A DNA stretch of 64,000 nt from Echinicola jeungdonensis (GCF_030409905.1 NZ_JAUFQT010000001.1:2397001-2461000), one strand, 5' to 3'. Positions 45,057-54,800 are shown, counted from the stretch's first letter. Program-made: numbers and translations. The notes: generated by a model not told the origin, from the sequence alone.

Positions 45057-46521
45057 ATGGATTCAAAGTTAGTAATTGTTGTTATAACGTCCTATTTTCT
45101 GTTGTTGTTCCTAATCTCCTGGTTAACAACCCGTAAAATTTCAAAAGAAACTTTTTTTTACCGGCGATCGCCAATCTCCATGGTTTTTGGTGGCTTTTGG
45201 TATGATAGGAGCATCACTATCTGGTGTGACTTTTATTTCCGTGCCAGGTGAGGTTGGAAATACCAATTTTCATTATTTCCAGGTGGTTCTGGGGTATACT
45301 TTAGGCTACCTGTTTATAGGAAAAGTACTCTTGCCACTTTACTACCGCTTAAATCTGGTGTCCATTTATACCTACATGGAAAGTCGGTTTGGTTTTTGGT
45401 CTTACAAGACCGGAGCCTTTTTCTTTTTGTTATCAAGAACATTGGGGTCTTCTATACGGGTGTTTTTGGTAGCCAGTGTCTTGCAATTGATACTATTTGA
45501 CCAATGGGGGGTTCCTTTTTGGATTTCGGTACTGGTAACGGTATCCTTGATCTGGCTGTATACCCATCGCGGGGGAATCAAAACGGTTGTGTGGACTGAT
45601 ACTTTGCAGACTCTCTTTATGCTTTTGGCGGTGGGTACCAGCATTTATTTGATTTCCCAAGACCTAGGAATTGATGGCTTTCAGGATTTGTGGACAAAGG
45701 TAAGAGCAACGCCACAATCCAAAATTTTTAATTGGAACTGGCAGTCAAGCACCAATTTTTTCAAGCAATTTGCTTCAGGGGCTTTTATTACCATCGTAAT
45801 GACGGGACTTGATCAGGATATGATGCAGAAAAACCTTACCTGCAAAAGCATTGGTGACGCTCAGAAAAATATGTTTTGGTTTACCATCATCCTGGTTGTC
45901 GTCAACCTGTTCTTCCTTATGTTGGGGACTTTACTTTATATGTATGCAAATGCAAATGCTATTGCTCTTCCAGAGCGTTCAGACGATTTGTACCCCTTAT
46001 TGGCCACACAGCATTTCAGTGTTTTTGCCGGAATAGTTTTTGTCTTGGGGATAATTGCAGCCGCCTATTCCAGTGCAGACTCAGCTTTAACCGCATTGAC
46101 GACCTCTTTTTGTTATGACTTTTTGGGAATCGAAAAAAAATATGATGGAGATAGGCAGTATTCGATCCGGAAAAAGGTTCACCTTTCTTTCACCGCTTTG
46201 ATGTTTTTAGTGGTATTGGCATTTTGGTGGATTAATGATCAAAGTGTAATCACCGCTGTATTCATTATTGCAGGCTATACGTATGGCCCTTTATTAGGCC
46301 TGTACGCATTTGGTTTATTTACCAACTACCAAATAAAGGATAAAGTAGTGCCTTACATTTCTGTTTTGGCACCCTTAATTGCCTATATCATTAGCAAAAA
46401 CTCTGAAGAATGGTTCTGGGGTTACCGTTTTGGATTTGAAATATTGATCCTAAATGGCCTGTTGATGTTTTTGGGATTGTGCTGCTTTCGGGTGAGAAAG
46501 CATAAAAGGAGAAATTATTAA
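45057..46521 (+). pseudogene. Sodium:solute symporter (SSS family) gene with a +1 frameshift in a T8 tract
   Basis: The first 33 codons from ATG 45057 (SKLVIVVITSYFLLLFLISW) and the frame reaching 46521 (starting within VAFGMIGASLSGVTFISVPG) are two parts of one SSS transporter. They are offset by one base at the T8 run 45152-45159. With seven Ts the text reads ETFFTGDRQSPWFLVAFGMIG, the expected family sequence, and the product would be about 487 residues. The lesion is real, phase-variable or a sequencing error. The substrate is unknown. The gene diverges from clpS and meets the regulator gene at its end. Confidence 0.88.
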
Positions 46522-46883
46522 ATTTCCCCTTTTTCAATCATTGCATTCATTTTTTTTAACCTTTTTAACTGGTTTTCCAAGGTTTCCAAGGTGCCGTCAA
46601 GGGTGATTAGCACAGAAAGATTTTTTTCGACATTGGGTGTGGATTCCGTGGAATTATTGATGGAAGGTGCACCTTTGATCAGGTCTTGTACTTCAACCTC
46701 ATACAAGGTAGAAAGTTTGATTGCGTCATCCATTTTTAGGTTTGAACGTCCTTGTTCATAACGCGAATAAGCCGTATAATCTTTTTTGCCAAGGTAATCA
46801 GCTATGTACTCCTGAGTGAACCCTCTGAGGACCCTGTATTTCCTTAGATTTTCGGCAATGTGTCTTTTTAATTCTCTTTCCAT
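46518..46883 (-). CDS. XRE-family helix-turn-helix regulator
   Basis: 121 residues. The N-terminal helix-turn-helix is LRKYRVLRGFTQEYIADYLG with YSRYEQGRSNLKMDDAIKL as recognition region. The C-terminal ~50 residues include a leucine-rich helix (LETLENQLKRLKKMNAMIEK) that may be for dimerisation. It overlaps the convergent symporter gene by four bases. Target unknown. Confidence 0.85.
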   Translation of the reverse strand: MERELKRHIAENLRKYRVLRGFTQEYIADYLGKKDYTAYSRYEQGRSNLKMDDAIKLSTLYEVEVQDLIKGAPSINNSTESTPNVEKNLSVLITLDGTLETLENQLKRLKKMNAMIEKGEI

Positions 46884-47090
46884 ATGTAGGTGTTTTATTC
46901 AAATCGAAATACTGCTTGCAAAAAGCGTACACATTTTTCTTGATTTTTTTAATAGAACCAAAAACACGTATTTTGAGTTCGTTAAAATTACTTGATTGGT
47001 AATAAAGTCATAATTTTAGTAGGTATAATTTCATGGAATAGATGGTACTAGCTATTTAGGATGAGGGAAAATGGTGTAAAATTTTACTTT

Positions 47091-47429
47091 TTATAGACAA
47101 AGTTCCTCACTTGGGTCCCAGAAAATAGCCTCAAAATCCACAACTTTGTCATTAATGACCCTTACCCCTTCATTTTCTAAAAGTTTTTGCATTTTTTGGG
47201 GTGACTCAAAATGATTTTTTCCTGTTAAGAGCCCAAGTCTGTTGACTACCCTATGTGCTGGGACATTGGGAACTGTATGAGAAGCGTTCATGGCATAACC
47301 AACAGTGCGAGCCCCCGATTTGGCACCAAGGTAGGCAGCTACCGCTCCATAAGTACTTACTCTTCCCTTGGGGATCAATCGGACCACCTGATAAACCAAA
47401 TTAAAGAAATTGTTTTTTTTAATTGTCAC
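47091..47429 (-). CDS. Alkyltransferase-like (ATL) protein
   Basis: 112 residues of the MGMT C-terminal DNA-binding domain (VYQVVRLIPKGRVSTYGAVA). The active-site PCHR motif reads PAHR here: A58 replaces the methyl-accepting cysteine. This is the defining trait of ATL proteins, which bind O6-alkylguanine tightly and hand it to nucleotide excision repair without repairing it themselves. It overlaps the upstream MscS gene end by 11 bases. Confidence 0.9.
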   Translation of the reverse strand: MTIKKNNFFNLVYQVVRLIPKGRVSTYGAVAAYLGAKSGARTVGYAMNASHTVPNVPAHRVVNRLGLLTGKNHFESPQKMQKLLENEGVRVINDKVVDFEAIFWDPSEELCL

Positions 47430-48297
47430 AGGCTATTTCAATAATGGTTTGGTTAATGATTCTTTTGATTTCTTTTTCCTTGTCTCTCTTGGGGCTGCTC
47501 AATAAAAATTGAAATTTAAATTTGACGCCCTCCTTTTGGATGGCCATTGTCTTTAAATTTATGGAGTTCTTATTGATATAGGTATCAAAGGAATTTAATG
47601 TTTCTCTTAATCTGGATTCAATTTGGTTGACTTCAAGGGATTTAGTGATTTTCATTTCAAACTCAAACGTGAGTTTTTTGATATTTTGTTTGGAGTGGTT
47701 AAGGATTTGAGAGGTTAATACCGAGCTGTTGGGAATCATGACAATGTCTGAGTCTTCATTGATCAAGACCATATTAAGCAAGGTGACATCAATTACTTTG
47801 CCCTGGTGGTCTCCTATTTTGACGATGTCACCCAGGGAAAGTTGATCAGAGAACATGATGATCAGGCCATTGATCATATTGGTGATGTAATCTTTCGATA
47901 ATAAGGCAATAGCAGCGGCCACAATAGTAATACTGGTGAAAAACTCCAAAGGTTTGATTCCAAAAAGGAACATCATGGATATGGTTAGGATGGCTACATT
48001 CAGAATCCCTGCGATCCGGTTGATTCCAAGTACGAAATTACTTTGAAGGGGATCCTGGCCCTTTTTTCTCAGATAAAAATGGACAGAAAGAATTCTTCCC
48101 AATGAAACCAAGATATTCCCGCCCAGCATAAAGGTGAGGGCTTTTAGGAAGTTGTCAAATAATGGAAAAATAGGAAGAAGTTCGTCAAGTATTCTGTCAT
48201 AACGCCAATACAGTACAAAGTAAAATAACACCTTCAGGAGGAAAATCCAGCTTTTTCTGGTTTCCTTCAGGCGGATTTTTGTTTTTTCGTTAACCAT
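47419..48297 (-). CDS. Small-conductance mechanosensitive channel, MscS family
   Basis: 292 residues from ATG 48297 (VNEKTKIRLKETRKSW); the further upstream frame has no ATG. There are about four membrane helices, the last being the pore helix (FFTSITIVAAAIALLSKDYITN), then the beta domain GDIVKIGDHQGKVIDVTLLNMVLI and a mixed alpha/beta C-terminal domain. It releases solutes on hypo-osmotic shock. It is translationally coupled to the ATL gene. Confidence 0.9.
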   Translation of the reverse strand: MVNEKTKIRLKETRKSWIFLLKVLFYFVLYWRYDRILDELLPIFPLFDNFLKALTFMLGGNILVSLGRILSVHFYLRKKGQDPLQSNFVLGINRIAGILNVAILTISMMFLFGIKPLEFFTSITIVAAAIALLSKDYITNMINGLIIMFSDQLSLGDIVKIGDHQGKVIDVTLLNMVLINEDSDIVMIPNSSVLTSQILNHSKQNIKKLTFEFEMKITKSLEVNQIESRLRETLNSFDTYINKNSINLKTMAIQKEGVKFKFQFLLSSPKRDKEKEIKRIINQTIIEIACDN

Positions 48298-48385
48298 ATG
48301 GATTTCGGAAATTAATCTTAATTTTAAGATTATAGTTTTTGTACCAATAGTAATCAAAAATAGCTAACATAACAATTTTAGGAAT

Positions 48386-49063
48386 ATGAATAGAAATATC
48401 ATCATCACAGGTGCTGCGGGAAATTTGGGTCGATCTGTAGTGGAAAAGTTTAAAAGAGAGGGATTTAAAGTAATTGCCACCATTGCTCCGGGGAGTAGTG
48501 ATGAGCTGGAGGAAGCCGATGATGTCTATGAGCTGGATGTGACAGATGAGGAAGCTGTAATAGGCTTTGCTAAAGAGTTTGCATTGCAATATGGTGAGCT
48601 AGAGGCAGTGGCCATGTTGGTAGGTGGCTTTGGTATGGGCGATCTAAACCAAACCTCGAAAGAAGATGTGGAAGGAATGTTCCAATTAAATTTTTATAGT
48701 GCTTATAATATGACAAAAGCCTTTTTACCGGTGTTTAAAAAGGCAAATAAGGGGACTTTTTTGTATGTGGGAGCACGTCCAGCCCTGCAGCCCGCCGATG
48801 GTAAATCAGTTGTGGCATACGCTTTGAGTAAAGGTTTAGTGATTAGCCTGGCAGACATCGTGGCTGAGGAAATTAAGTCCACCAACATTCGCTCCCATGT
48901 GTTTGTGCCCAGTATCATTGATACTCCTCCAAACAGGGAAGCCATGGCGGACCAGGATTTTTCCAAATGGGTAAGTCCTGTTGAGATTGCTGAAGCCATG
49001 CATTATGCTGCCACTAGTCCTTCATTAAAGAATACAACCTTTAAATTATATGGAGGTGTATGA
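48386..49063 (+). CDS. Short-chain dehydrogenase/reductase
   Basis: 225 residues with a Rossmann start NRNIIITGAAGNLGRSVV (GxxGxxG-like), D-rich ELDVTD, and catalytic YALSK (Tyr-x3-Lys). The asparagine of LNFYSAYNMTKAF and short length place it near the dihydropteridine-reductase-like SDRs. Substrate unknown. The stop overlaps a possible upstream ATG of the next gene. Confidence 0.88.
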   Translation: MNRNIIITGAAGNLGRSVVEKFKREGFKVIATIAPGSSDELEEADDVYELDVTDEEAVIGFAKEFALQYGELEAVAMLVGGFGMGDLNQTSKEDVEGMFQLNFYSAYNMTKAFLPVFKKANKGTFLYVGARPALQPADGKSVVAYALSKGLVISLADIVAEEIKSTNIRSHVFVPSIIDTPPNREAMADQDFSKWVSPVEIAEAMHYAATSPSLKNTTFKLYGGV

Positions 49064-49083
49064 TCATAAAACCAAGATCAAAG

Positions 49084-49806
49084 ATGAAAAAACAATTTGC
49101 AATTTTGCTGGGCTTGGCCTTGATGGTCTTCTCAGCAGGTGCTTTGGCCCAGACCAGCAAAGATTCAAGGGAGCTTTCCTCCTTCAGAGCCGTTAAAGTG
49201 GCCAATTCCATTGAAGCTGAATTGGTCAAGGGGACCAGGAACCACATCGAAATTACGGCTTCGGGAGTAGATGTGGGGGATGTAGAGACCGAGGTCAAAA
49301 AACAACAATTAATTGTGGGACTTTCACATGGAAATTTTGGCTCCAATACCGTAAAAGTGACCATTACTTATGTGGATATAGAAGAAGTGGAAGCTTTGAC
49401 CGGTGCTAAAGTTTTTGTGAAAAATGTTATTGAAAATAAATCAGTAACATTAAGAGCTTATACAAATTCCTATCTGGAAGCTAAAGTCCGTGCAGCCAAG
49501 TTGGACCTTGAAACCAGTACAAACGGGAAAATTTTTATAGAGGGAAAAGCGGAGGATTTGATTTTGGAGGCTTTTACCAAATCTGAAATTAGTGGACCGG
49601 ACTTGATAGTGGAAAATGCCCAGGTAAGAACCAATACTGCAGCTAATTCTACCATTACGGTGAATAATTCTATCAAAGGTTCCGCGGCAACTGCCGGAAA
49701 GGTTTGGTTTCATGGTGAACCCAAGTTGGTCGACGTGAAAAGTAACACCGGAGGGGAAATCTCCCATATGAAAAGAGCTGAAAAAGAAAGTTCCAAAGAT
49801 AATTGA
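49084..49806 (+). CDS. Secreted GIN-domain (DUF2807) protein
   Basis: 240 residues from ATG 49084; the ATG at 49060 would place eight polar residues before the signal peptide (MKKQFAILLGLALMVFSAGALAQ is 23 residues, here given as its start MKKQFAILLG and end AGALAQ)... The mature part is a right-handed beta-helix of the head-GIN type: FRAVKVANSIEAELVKG, VEALTGAKVFV, and later SNTGGEI. Such proteins are common and uncharacterised in Bacteroidota, probably exposed on or near the outer membrane. A terminator follows. Confidence 0.85.
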   Translation: MKKQFAILLGLALMVFSAGALAQTSKDSRELSSFRAVKVANSIEAELVKGTRNHIEITASGVDVGDVETEVKKQQLIVGLSHGNFGSNTVKVTITYVDIEEVEALTGAKVFVKNVIENKSVTLRAYTNSYLEAKVRAAKLDLETSTNGKIFIEGKAEDLILEAFTKSEISGPDLIVENAQVRTNTAANSTITVNNSIKGSAATAGKVWFHGEPKLVDVKSNTGGEISHMKRAEKESSKDN

Positions 49807-49868
49807 TGCCTGGGCAATTCTGTTACAGGTATTGAAAAGTGATTTTAGAGACCTGCAGAGCTGTAAGG

Positions 49869-49903
49869 GGCGGCGTTGATGTTTATCAATCCCGCCTTTT
49901 TTT
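49869..49903 (+). terminator. Terminator after the GIN-domain gene
   Basis: GGCGGCGTTGAT pairs with ATCAATCCCGCC (a two-base internal mismatch) around GTTT, followed by T7. Confidence 0.85.
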
Positions 49904-49952
49904 CTGGAACTTTATGAGATGGGATTGTTCCACTTTAGCCCTTCGCTAAAGT

Positions 49953-50162
49953 TTATTTCTTGTTAATTCCCCGGTTTTTTCTTTTTCGAATAGCGACGCT
50001 ACCAATGATGATCAGTTCCAGAAGGATAAAAGTTAGGGTAAATATCAATTGGCTTTTGTCTGAGGAAATGGATCCTTTGAAAAGAATGAATAAAAGAAAA
50101 ATGGCAATGCCTCCAATAAATCCTGCTTTAATAGTCATGCTCAAAGAAACAAAAAATGACAT
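49953..50162 (-). CDS. Small two-helix membrane protein
   Basis: 69 residues from ATG 50162: two membrane segments (about 10-29 and 38-58) and a basic tail RKRKNRGINKK. The frame can be extended to an ATG at 50315, but that part runs through the divergent GreA-like gene. Unknown function; may form a divergent pair with the gene at 50220. Confidence 0.55.
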   Translation of the reverse strand: MSFFVSLSMTIKAGFIGGIAIFLLFILFKGSISSDKSQLIFTLTFILLELIIIGSVAIRKRKNRGINKK

Positions 50163-50219
50163 TTGCCCCAAAGGATTTTTTATTTTCCCTTTCTTTGCAA
50201 CCTTACCCGTTGATATAGT

Positions 50220-50681
50220 ATGACTACGATACCGCTTCCAAAATACAAGATCCACCAGGCACTGGTCCATTTGATCCAAGAAAAAATTGAGGAGGCCCAA
50301 TTGCAGATCAACCATTTGAAAAATGCCGCAGCAGAGGACACAAAAAGCAGTGCTGGAGATAAATATGAAACGGGTAGAGAAATGGTCCAGCAGGAAATAA
50401 CCAAAACAGAAAAGCTTTTGCAGGATTATAAAACTCAGCGGGAAATGGTAAAAAGCCTACCATTAAAAAATAATTCTGAGACAGTTAGAAAAGGATGTGT
50501 TGTCCACACCCAAAAACTTATTTTTTATGTTTCTGTAAGTTTCGGGAAATTCTTGGTAGAAGGGCAGGAGATATTTGCAATGTCAGAAAAAGCGCCTTTA
50601 ACCCAAAAAATGATGGGAAAAAGCTCAGGGGACCAAATCAGTTTCAATGGAATGGAATATAAATTGGAAGCAGTCTACTAA
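50220..50681 (+). CDS. GreA/GreB-like small protein
   Basis: 153 residues: an N-terminal coiled coil (about 10-75, EKIEEAQLQINHLKNAAAED) followed by a small beta domain (GCVVHTQKLIFYVSVSFGKF). The shape resembles transcript-cleavage factors of the GreA family, and such proteins in Bacteroidota are often mislabelled as 3-oxoacyl-ACP synthase. The acidic tip residues of GreA are not clearly conserved. Function uncertain. Confidence 0.7.
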   Translation: MTTIPLPKYKIHQALVHLIQEKIEEAQLQINHLKNAAAEDTKSSAGDKYETGREMVQQEITKTEKLLQDYKTQREMVKSLPLKNNSETVRKGCVVHTQKLIFYVSVSFGKFLVEGQEIFAMSEKAPLTQKMMGKSSGDQISFNGMEYKLEAVY

Positions 50682-51251
50682 ATAGGGGGGAGTAGGGAAG
50701 TGAAAATTTTGGAAGACCATCCCGGAATGTTTATTATTAACCACGCATTTCAGTTTTTTGGAATATTTGCCACTTTGAAAAACAGTGGGGAAAAGCTCTT
50801 GCTGTAATTAACGGCCAGCCGATTAACAGGCTATTCATTAAAGTGAAGCGCTAAAAGTTCCAGATAGGTGGTTAGTTTGGAAATGGAACCAAAAGCTGAA
50901 AGATAAAGGCCAAGTAAATTTTTAAAGAAGGGCAAATAAAGAAGGGGAATTGCGGTTTGGCACTGGAGGGATTGATTTTCGGTGGTGCTCGTCCCCATTC
51001 ATTTTTCTTTTGCAAGAAAATGTTCGCCCTGGCAAATCGAGGTGATGTTTATTCCAGGGAAAATAAAAAATTTTTCTAAAGAGCTTATTGAAAGTATATT
51101 ATGTTTTATAGAGATTGTGATTTTTCCGATATAAAATGAGAATTCATTCTGTAAAATTTGTGATATTTGAAAATTGTAATTAGAATTGTCGCTCAAATAA
51201 AAAATGATGTTAAACACAGCCCTAATAAATATCACCCCCATTATTGCTGAA
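50682..51251. other. Long gap upstream of the thr leader
   Basis: 570 AT-rich bases. A GTG-initiated frame at 50701 gives 35 codons but has no other support. The thr operon promoter must lie near its right end. No strong structure seen. Confidence 0.4.
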
Positions 51252-51329
51252 ATGATTCAGAAGGTTGACTGTGTCTTTTTTACTACTGCCAAATCCGGTA
51301 CATTTTTTACTACCACCATTACGGGGTAA
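51252..51329 (+). CDS. Threonine-rich leader peptide of the thr operon (ThrL-like)
   Basis: ATG at 51252 starts 25 codons ending with TAA at 51327-51329. The peptide reads MIQKVDCVFFTTAKSGTF then FTTTITG; seven of 25 residues are threonine, five of them in the last nine residues, and one Ile stands among them. It lies 89 bases before thrA. This is the expected pattern for a ribosome-mediated attenuator, closely like E. coli ThrL in its TTTIT core. Hairpins ATTAC/GTAAT (51318-51330), ACGGG/CCCGT (51321-51335) and GGTCC/GGACC (51365-51379) overlap or follow its end. No U-tract is seen. Confidence 0.75.
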   Translation: MIQKVDCVFFTTAKSGTFFTTTITG

Positions 51330-51418
51330 TCCCGTTTGTATCTATTATATTGCCGCCATTAATCGGTCCGGGCTGGACCAAATTTCCAATAGAAAGTTAT
51401 TAAAACGTATTCATTTTT

Positions 51419-53866
51419 ATGAAAATTATAAAATTCGGAGGATCATCCATCTCTAGCATTGAAAATATTGAAAAGGTGTTTTCCATTATAGAGGAAAAAG
51501 CTGAAAAGGAAGACTTTGCACTTGTCTTTTCCGCCTTTGGAGGAGTCACTGAACAATTACTTCAATGTGCCTCTATCGCACAACAAAGTGAAGAGAGCTA
51601 TAATGCCATCCTGCAGGAATTGGAAAAAAGGCATATGGCTATAGTGAAAAAGCTTGTGCCAGTGCAGCAGCAGTCCACTGCATTGACCTTTGTAAAAGTA
51701 AGGTTCAATGAGTTGGGAGACCTTTTCCACGGGATTTATTTGATAAAAGAATGCTCTGACAGAACCATGGATTATGTCCTGAGCTTTGGAGAACGATTGG
51801 CTACTTTTATCCTGACGGCAGGTTTGAGGGCCAGGGGTAAGGAAGCGGTTTACCTTGATGCCAGGGATGTTGTGAAAACTGATGACCGCTTTGGGCATGC
51901 TCGTGTGGATTTCAAAACCACTGATGCCCTTATCAATGATTATTTTGCTTCCCACCCAGGTCTTAAAGTGATTACCGGATTTATCGGTTCCACCTCCAAA
52001 GGAGAAACCACCACTGTAGGAAGAAGTGGTTCTGATTATACTGCAGCCATTTTTGCTTCTGCTTTGGATGCCGAAGGCTTGGAAATTTGGACTGATGTTT
52101 CTGGAGTAATGACCGCTGATCCAAAATTGGTTTACGCTGCCTTCACTATTCCACATTTGAGTTATAGTGAGGCCATGGAACTTTCCCATTTTGGAGCCAA
52201 AGTGGTTTTCCCGGCCACCATGCAGCCGGCCATGAAAAAAGATATTCCTATTGTAATAAAAAATACCTTTGCTCCAGATGAGGAAGGGACTTTGATCAGC
52301 AACGATTCCGGGAATGGAAAAATGATCAAGGGAATTTCCTCCATGGGAAATATATCCCTATTAAACATCCAAGGTGCAGGCTTGGTAGAAGTGATCGGAG
52401 TAAGCCGAAGGGTGTTTGGGGCTTTGGCAGATGCAGAGATCAATGTGATCCTGATCAGTCAGGCTTCTTCAGAGCACAGCATTTGCGTAGCCATCCAATC
52501 CAAGGATGGTGCTAAAGCCAAGGCGATCATTGAGCAGGAGTTCTATTATGAGATTAAGAACGGGGATATGGATGAAGTGGTGATTTTTCCTGAAATGGCT
52601 GTGATTGCCGTGGTAGGTGAAAACATGCAACACAATCCAGGGGCCAGCGGCCGTATGTTCCAAGCTTTGGGCAGAAATAATGTCAATGTGACTGCCATTG
52701 CCCAAGGTAGTTCTGAGTTGAATATTTCTGCGGTTATCTCCCAATCTGATCTGCAAAAAGCGCTGAATGCTTTGCATGAGGCTTTCTTCCTATCCGATTA
52801 CAAGGTACTTCACGTATTCTTGGTAGGGGTTGGATTGATTGGAAAAGCCTTGATCAAGATGATTGCAAGCCAGCAGAAAAAACTTCAGGAGGAAAATATG
52901 CTGGACATTCAAATCCATGGTATGGCCAATTCAAGATACATGAAATTCCATGAAGATGGATTTGACCTGAATACAGTTGCTCCCCCTGATGAAAATGATA
53001 TTCCTATGGATATGGACAAGTTTATCGACACCATGTCAGGAATGAATTTTTCCAATTCCGTATTGGTGGATTGTACTGCCAGCCAGGATGTTTCTGATGT
53101 ATATGAAAGAATCCTGGATGCCAAAGTGGGAATCGTTACGCCTAACAAAAAGGCCAATTCGGGTCCATTGGATACCTATAAAAAACTTAAAAAGCTGGCT
53201 GGTCAACGCGGCGTTAGGTTCTTTTATGAAACCAATGTGGCTGCAGGCTTGCCGGTGATCAATACCCTTCAGGACTTGGTATTGAGTGGTGACCATATCC
53301 ACAGCATTGAAGCTGTACTTAGTGGTTCAATGAATTATATATTCAGCGAACTTGAAAAAGGAATTCCTTTCAGCGAAGTTGTAGCCCAAGCCAAGGAAAA
53401 AGGCTATACAGAACCTGATCCACGTGATGACCTTAGTGGTATGGATGTGGCAAGGAAAATTTTGATCCTGGGAAGAGATGCTGGTCAGGACCTCCATTTT
53501 GAAGATGTAGAAGTTCAAAGTATGGTGCCTGAGGACTGTCAGGATGCTTCCTCTGTGGAGGAGTTTATGGAAAAATTAAAAGCTCATGATGGCCATTTCC
53601 AAAAATTATTGGAAGAGGCCAATAATGAGGGGAAGAAGTTGAGATTTATGGCTACCCTTGAGAATGGGAAGGCCAAAGTTGGCTTGAATGCTCTGGACAG
53701 TGAGCATCCATTCTATACATTGAAAGGAAGTGATAATATGATCTTGTTTACTACCGAACGATATAATGATTACCCCATGATCGTGCGTGGACCTGGAGCT
53801 GGAGCCGATGTGACTGCTGCAGGGGTCTTTGCCGATATAATTAGACTAGGGAATTACTCAAGATGA
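51419..53866 (+). CDS. thrA: Bifunctional aspartokinase / homoserine dehydrogenase
   Basis: 815 residues, close to the 820 of E. coli ThrA. The aspartokinase domain begins with KIIKFGGSSISS and contains TTVGRSGSDYTAA; two ACT-type regulatory segments follow (about 315-460); the homoserine dehydrogenase domain starts near VFLVGVGLIGKALIKMI. It carries out the first and third steps from aspartate towards threonine. It is the first gene after the Thr-rich leader, and overlaps thrB by four bases. Confidence 0.97.
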   Translation: MKIIKFGGSSISSIENIEKVFSIIEEKAEKEDFALVFSAFGGVTEQLLQCASIAQQSEESYNAILQELEKRHMAIVKKLVPVQQQSTALTFVKVRFNELGDLFHGIYLIKECSDRTMDYVLSFGERLATFILTAGLRARGKEAVYLDARDVVKTDDRFGHARVDFKTTDALINDYFASHPGLKVITGFIGSTSKGETTTVGRSGSDYTAAIFASALDAEGLEIWTDVSGVMTADPKLVYAAFTIPHLSYSEAMELSHFGAKVVFPATMQPAMKKDIPIVIKNTFAPDEEGTLISNDSGNGKMIKGISSMGNISLLNIQGAGLVEVIGVSRRVFGALADAEINVILISQASSEHSICVAIQSKDGAKAKAIIEQEFYYEIKNGDMDEVVIFPEMAVIAVVGENMQHNPGASGRMFQALGRNNVNVTAIAQGSSELNISAVISQSDLQKALNALHEAFFLSDYKVLHVFLVGVGLIGKALIKMIASQQKKLQEENMLDIQIHGMANSRYMKFHEDGFDLNTVAPPDENDIPMDMDKFIDTMSGMNFSNSVLVDCTASQDVSDVYERILDAKVGIVTPNKKANSGPLDTYKKLKKLAGQRGVRFFYETNVAAGLPVINTLQDLVLSGDHIHSIEAVLSGSMNYIFSELEKGIPFSEVVAQAKEKGYTEPDPRDDLSGMDVARKILILGRDAGQDLHFEDVEVQSMVPEDCQDASSVEEFMEKLKAHDGHFQKLLEEANNEGKKLRFMATLENGKAKVGLNALDSEHPFYTLKGSDNMILFTTERYNDYPMIVRGPGAGADVTAAGVFADIIRLGNYSR

Positions 53867-54798
53867 AAAAAGTAACCGCTTTTGCACCGGCTACCGTAGC
53901 CAATGTGTCCTGTGGTTTTGATATCCTGGGCTTTGCTGTTGAGGAATTGGGTGACAGGGTAACTGTTACCTTTTCCGAGGAGCCCGGCCTTAAAGTAACC
54001 AAAATAGAAGGAGACCAAGGTAGGCTTCCCTATGATGTGGATAAAAACACTTGTAGTGTAGCTGTTAAAGCTATGCTGGAAAAATTAGATTTCCAGGGTG
54101 GAATTGAGATTCATTTGACCAAAGGGTTGCCATTGGGAAGTGGAATGGGCTCCAGTGCCGCAAGTTCTGTGGCCGCTTTAGAGGCAACCAATCGGCTTTT
54201 GGGAAATCCTTTGGATAAAAAAGATTTATTGCCTTTTGCTATGATTGCCGAGGGTGTGGCCTGTGGAGCCCCTCATGCAGATAATGTAGCTCCATCCCTT
54301 TTAGGAGGGTTCGTTTTAGTCAGAAGTTATGATCCGCTGGATGTGACCAAGCTTCATGTCCCGAATGGCTTGTATTGCACCTTGGTACATCCACATTTTG
54401 AACTGAATACAGCGGATTCCAGGAGTGTTCTCCGGCAGCAAGTGCCTTTAAAGGATGCCATCATCCAATCCGGAAATATTGCAGGATTGGTTGCGGGTCT
54501 TTTTCAGGAAGATATGGGTTTGATCAGCCGTTCTCTACAAGATGTGATTGCAGAACCGTCCAGAGCAGTTTTGATCCCTGGATATGAAGAAATCAAAGAA
54601 GCCATTAAGGAAGCAGGGGCATTAGGTTGTGGCATTTCAGGTTCTGGACCTACTACCTTTATATTGTCTCCCAGCAGGGAAATTGCCCATAAAGTAAGTG
54701 ATATAAGTCAGGAAGTATTTAATAAAATGGGCTTAGAGGTAGATTTATATGTTTCTGCGGTTAACATCCGTGGAGCCTATGTTATCAATGAAGAATAA
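53863..54798 (+). CDS. thrB: Homoserine kinase
   Basis: 311 residues of the GHMP kinase family with the ATP-binding GLPLGSGMGSSAASS motif and the C-terminal GCGISGSGPTTFI. It phosphorylates homoserine. The ATGA overlap with thrA and the 2-base gap to thrC show a tight operon. Confidence 0.96.
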   Translation: MKKVTAFAPATVANVSCGFDILGFAVEELGDRVTVTFSEEPGLKVTKIEGDQGRLPYDVDKNTCSVAVKAMLEKLDFQGGIEIHLTKGLPLGSGMGSSAASSVAALEATNRLLGNPLDKKDLLPFAMIAEGVACGAPHADNVAPSLLGGFVLVRSYDPLDVTKLHVPNGLYCTLVHPHFELNTADSRSVLRQQVPLKDAIIQSGNIAGLVAGLFQEDMGLISRSLQDVIAEPSRAVLIPGYEEIKEAIKEAGALGCGISGSGPTTFILSPSREIAHKVSDISQEVFNKMGLEVDLYVSAVNIRGAYVINEE

Positions 54799-54800
54799 TC

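Noticed and set aside
45152..45159. Programmed ribosomal frameshifting at T8 in the symporter
   Set aside because: No stimulatory element or known precedent in SSS genes; indel or sequence error is simpler.
50701..50808. A GTG-started 35-codon frame after the GreA-like gene
   Set aside because: No ribosome-binding or conservation evidence; length is within chance expectation.
50999..51241. An 80-codon minus-strand frame upstream of the thr leader
   Set aside because: AT-rich, low-complexity composition, no recognisable domain or promoter, and it would run antisense to the likely thr promoter.
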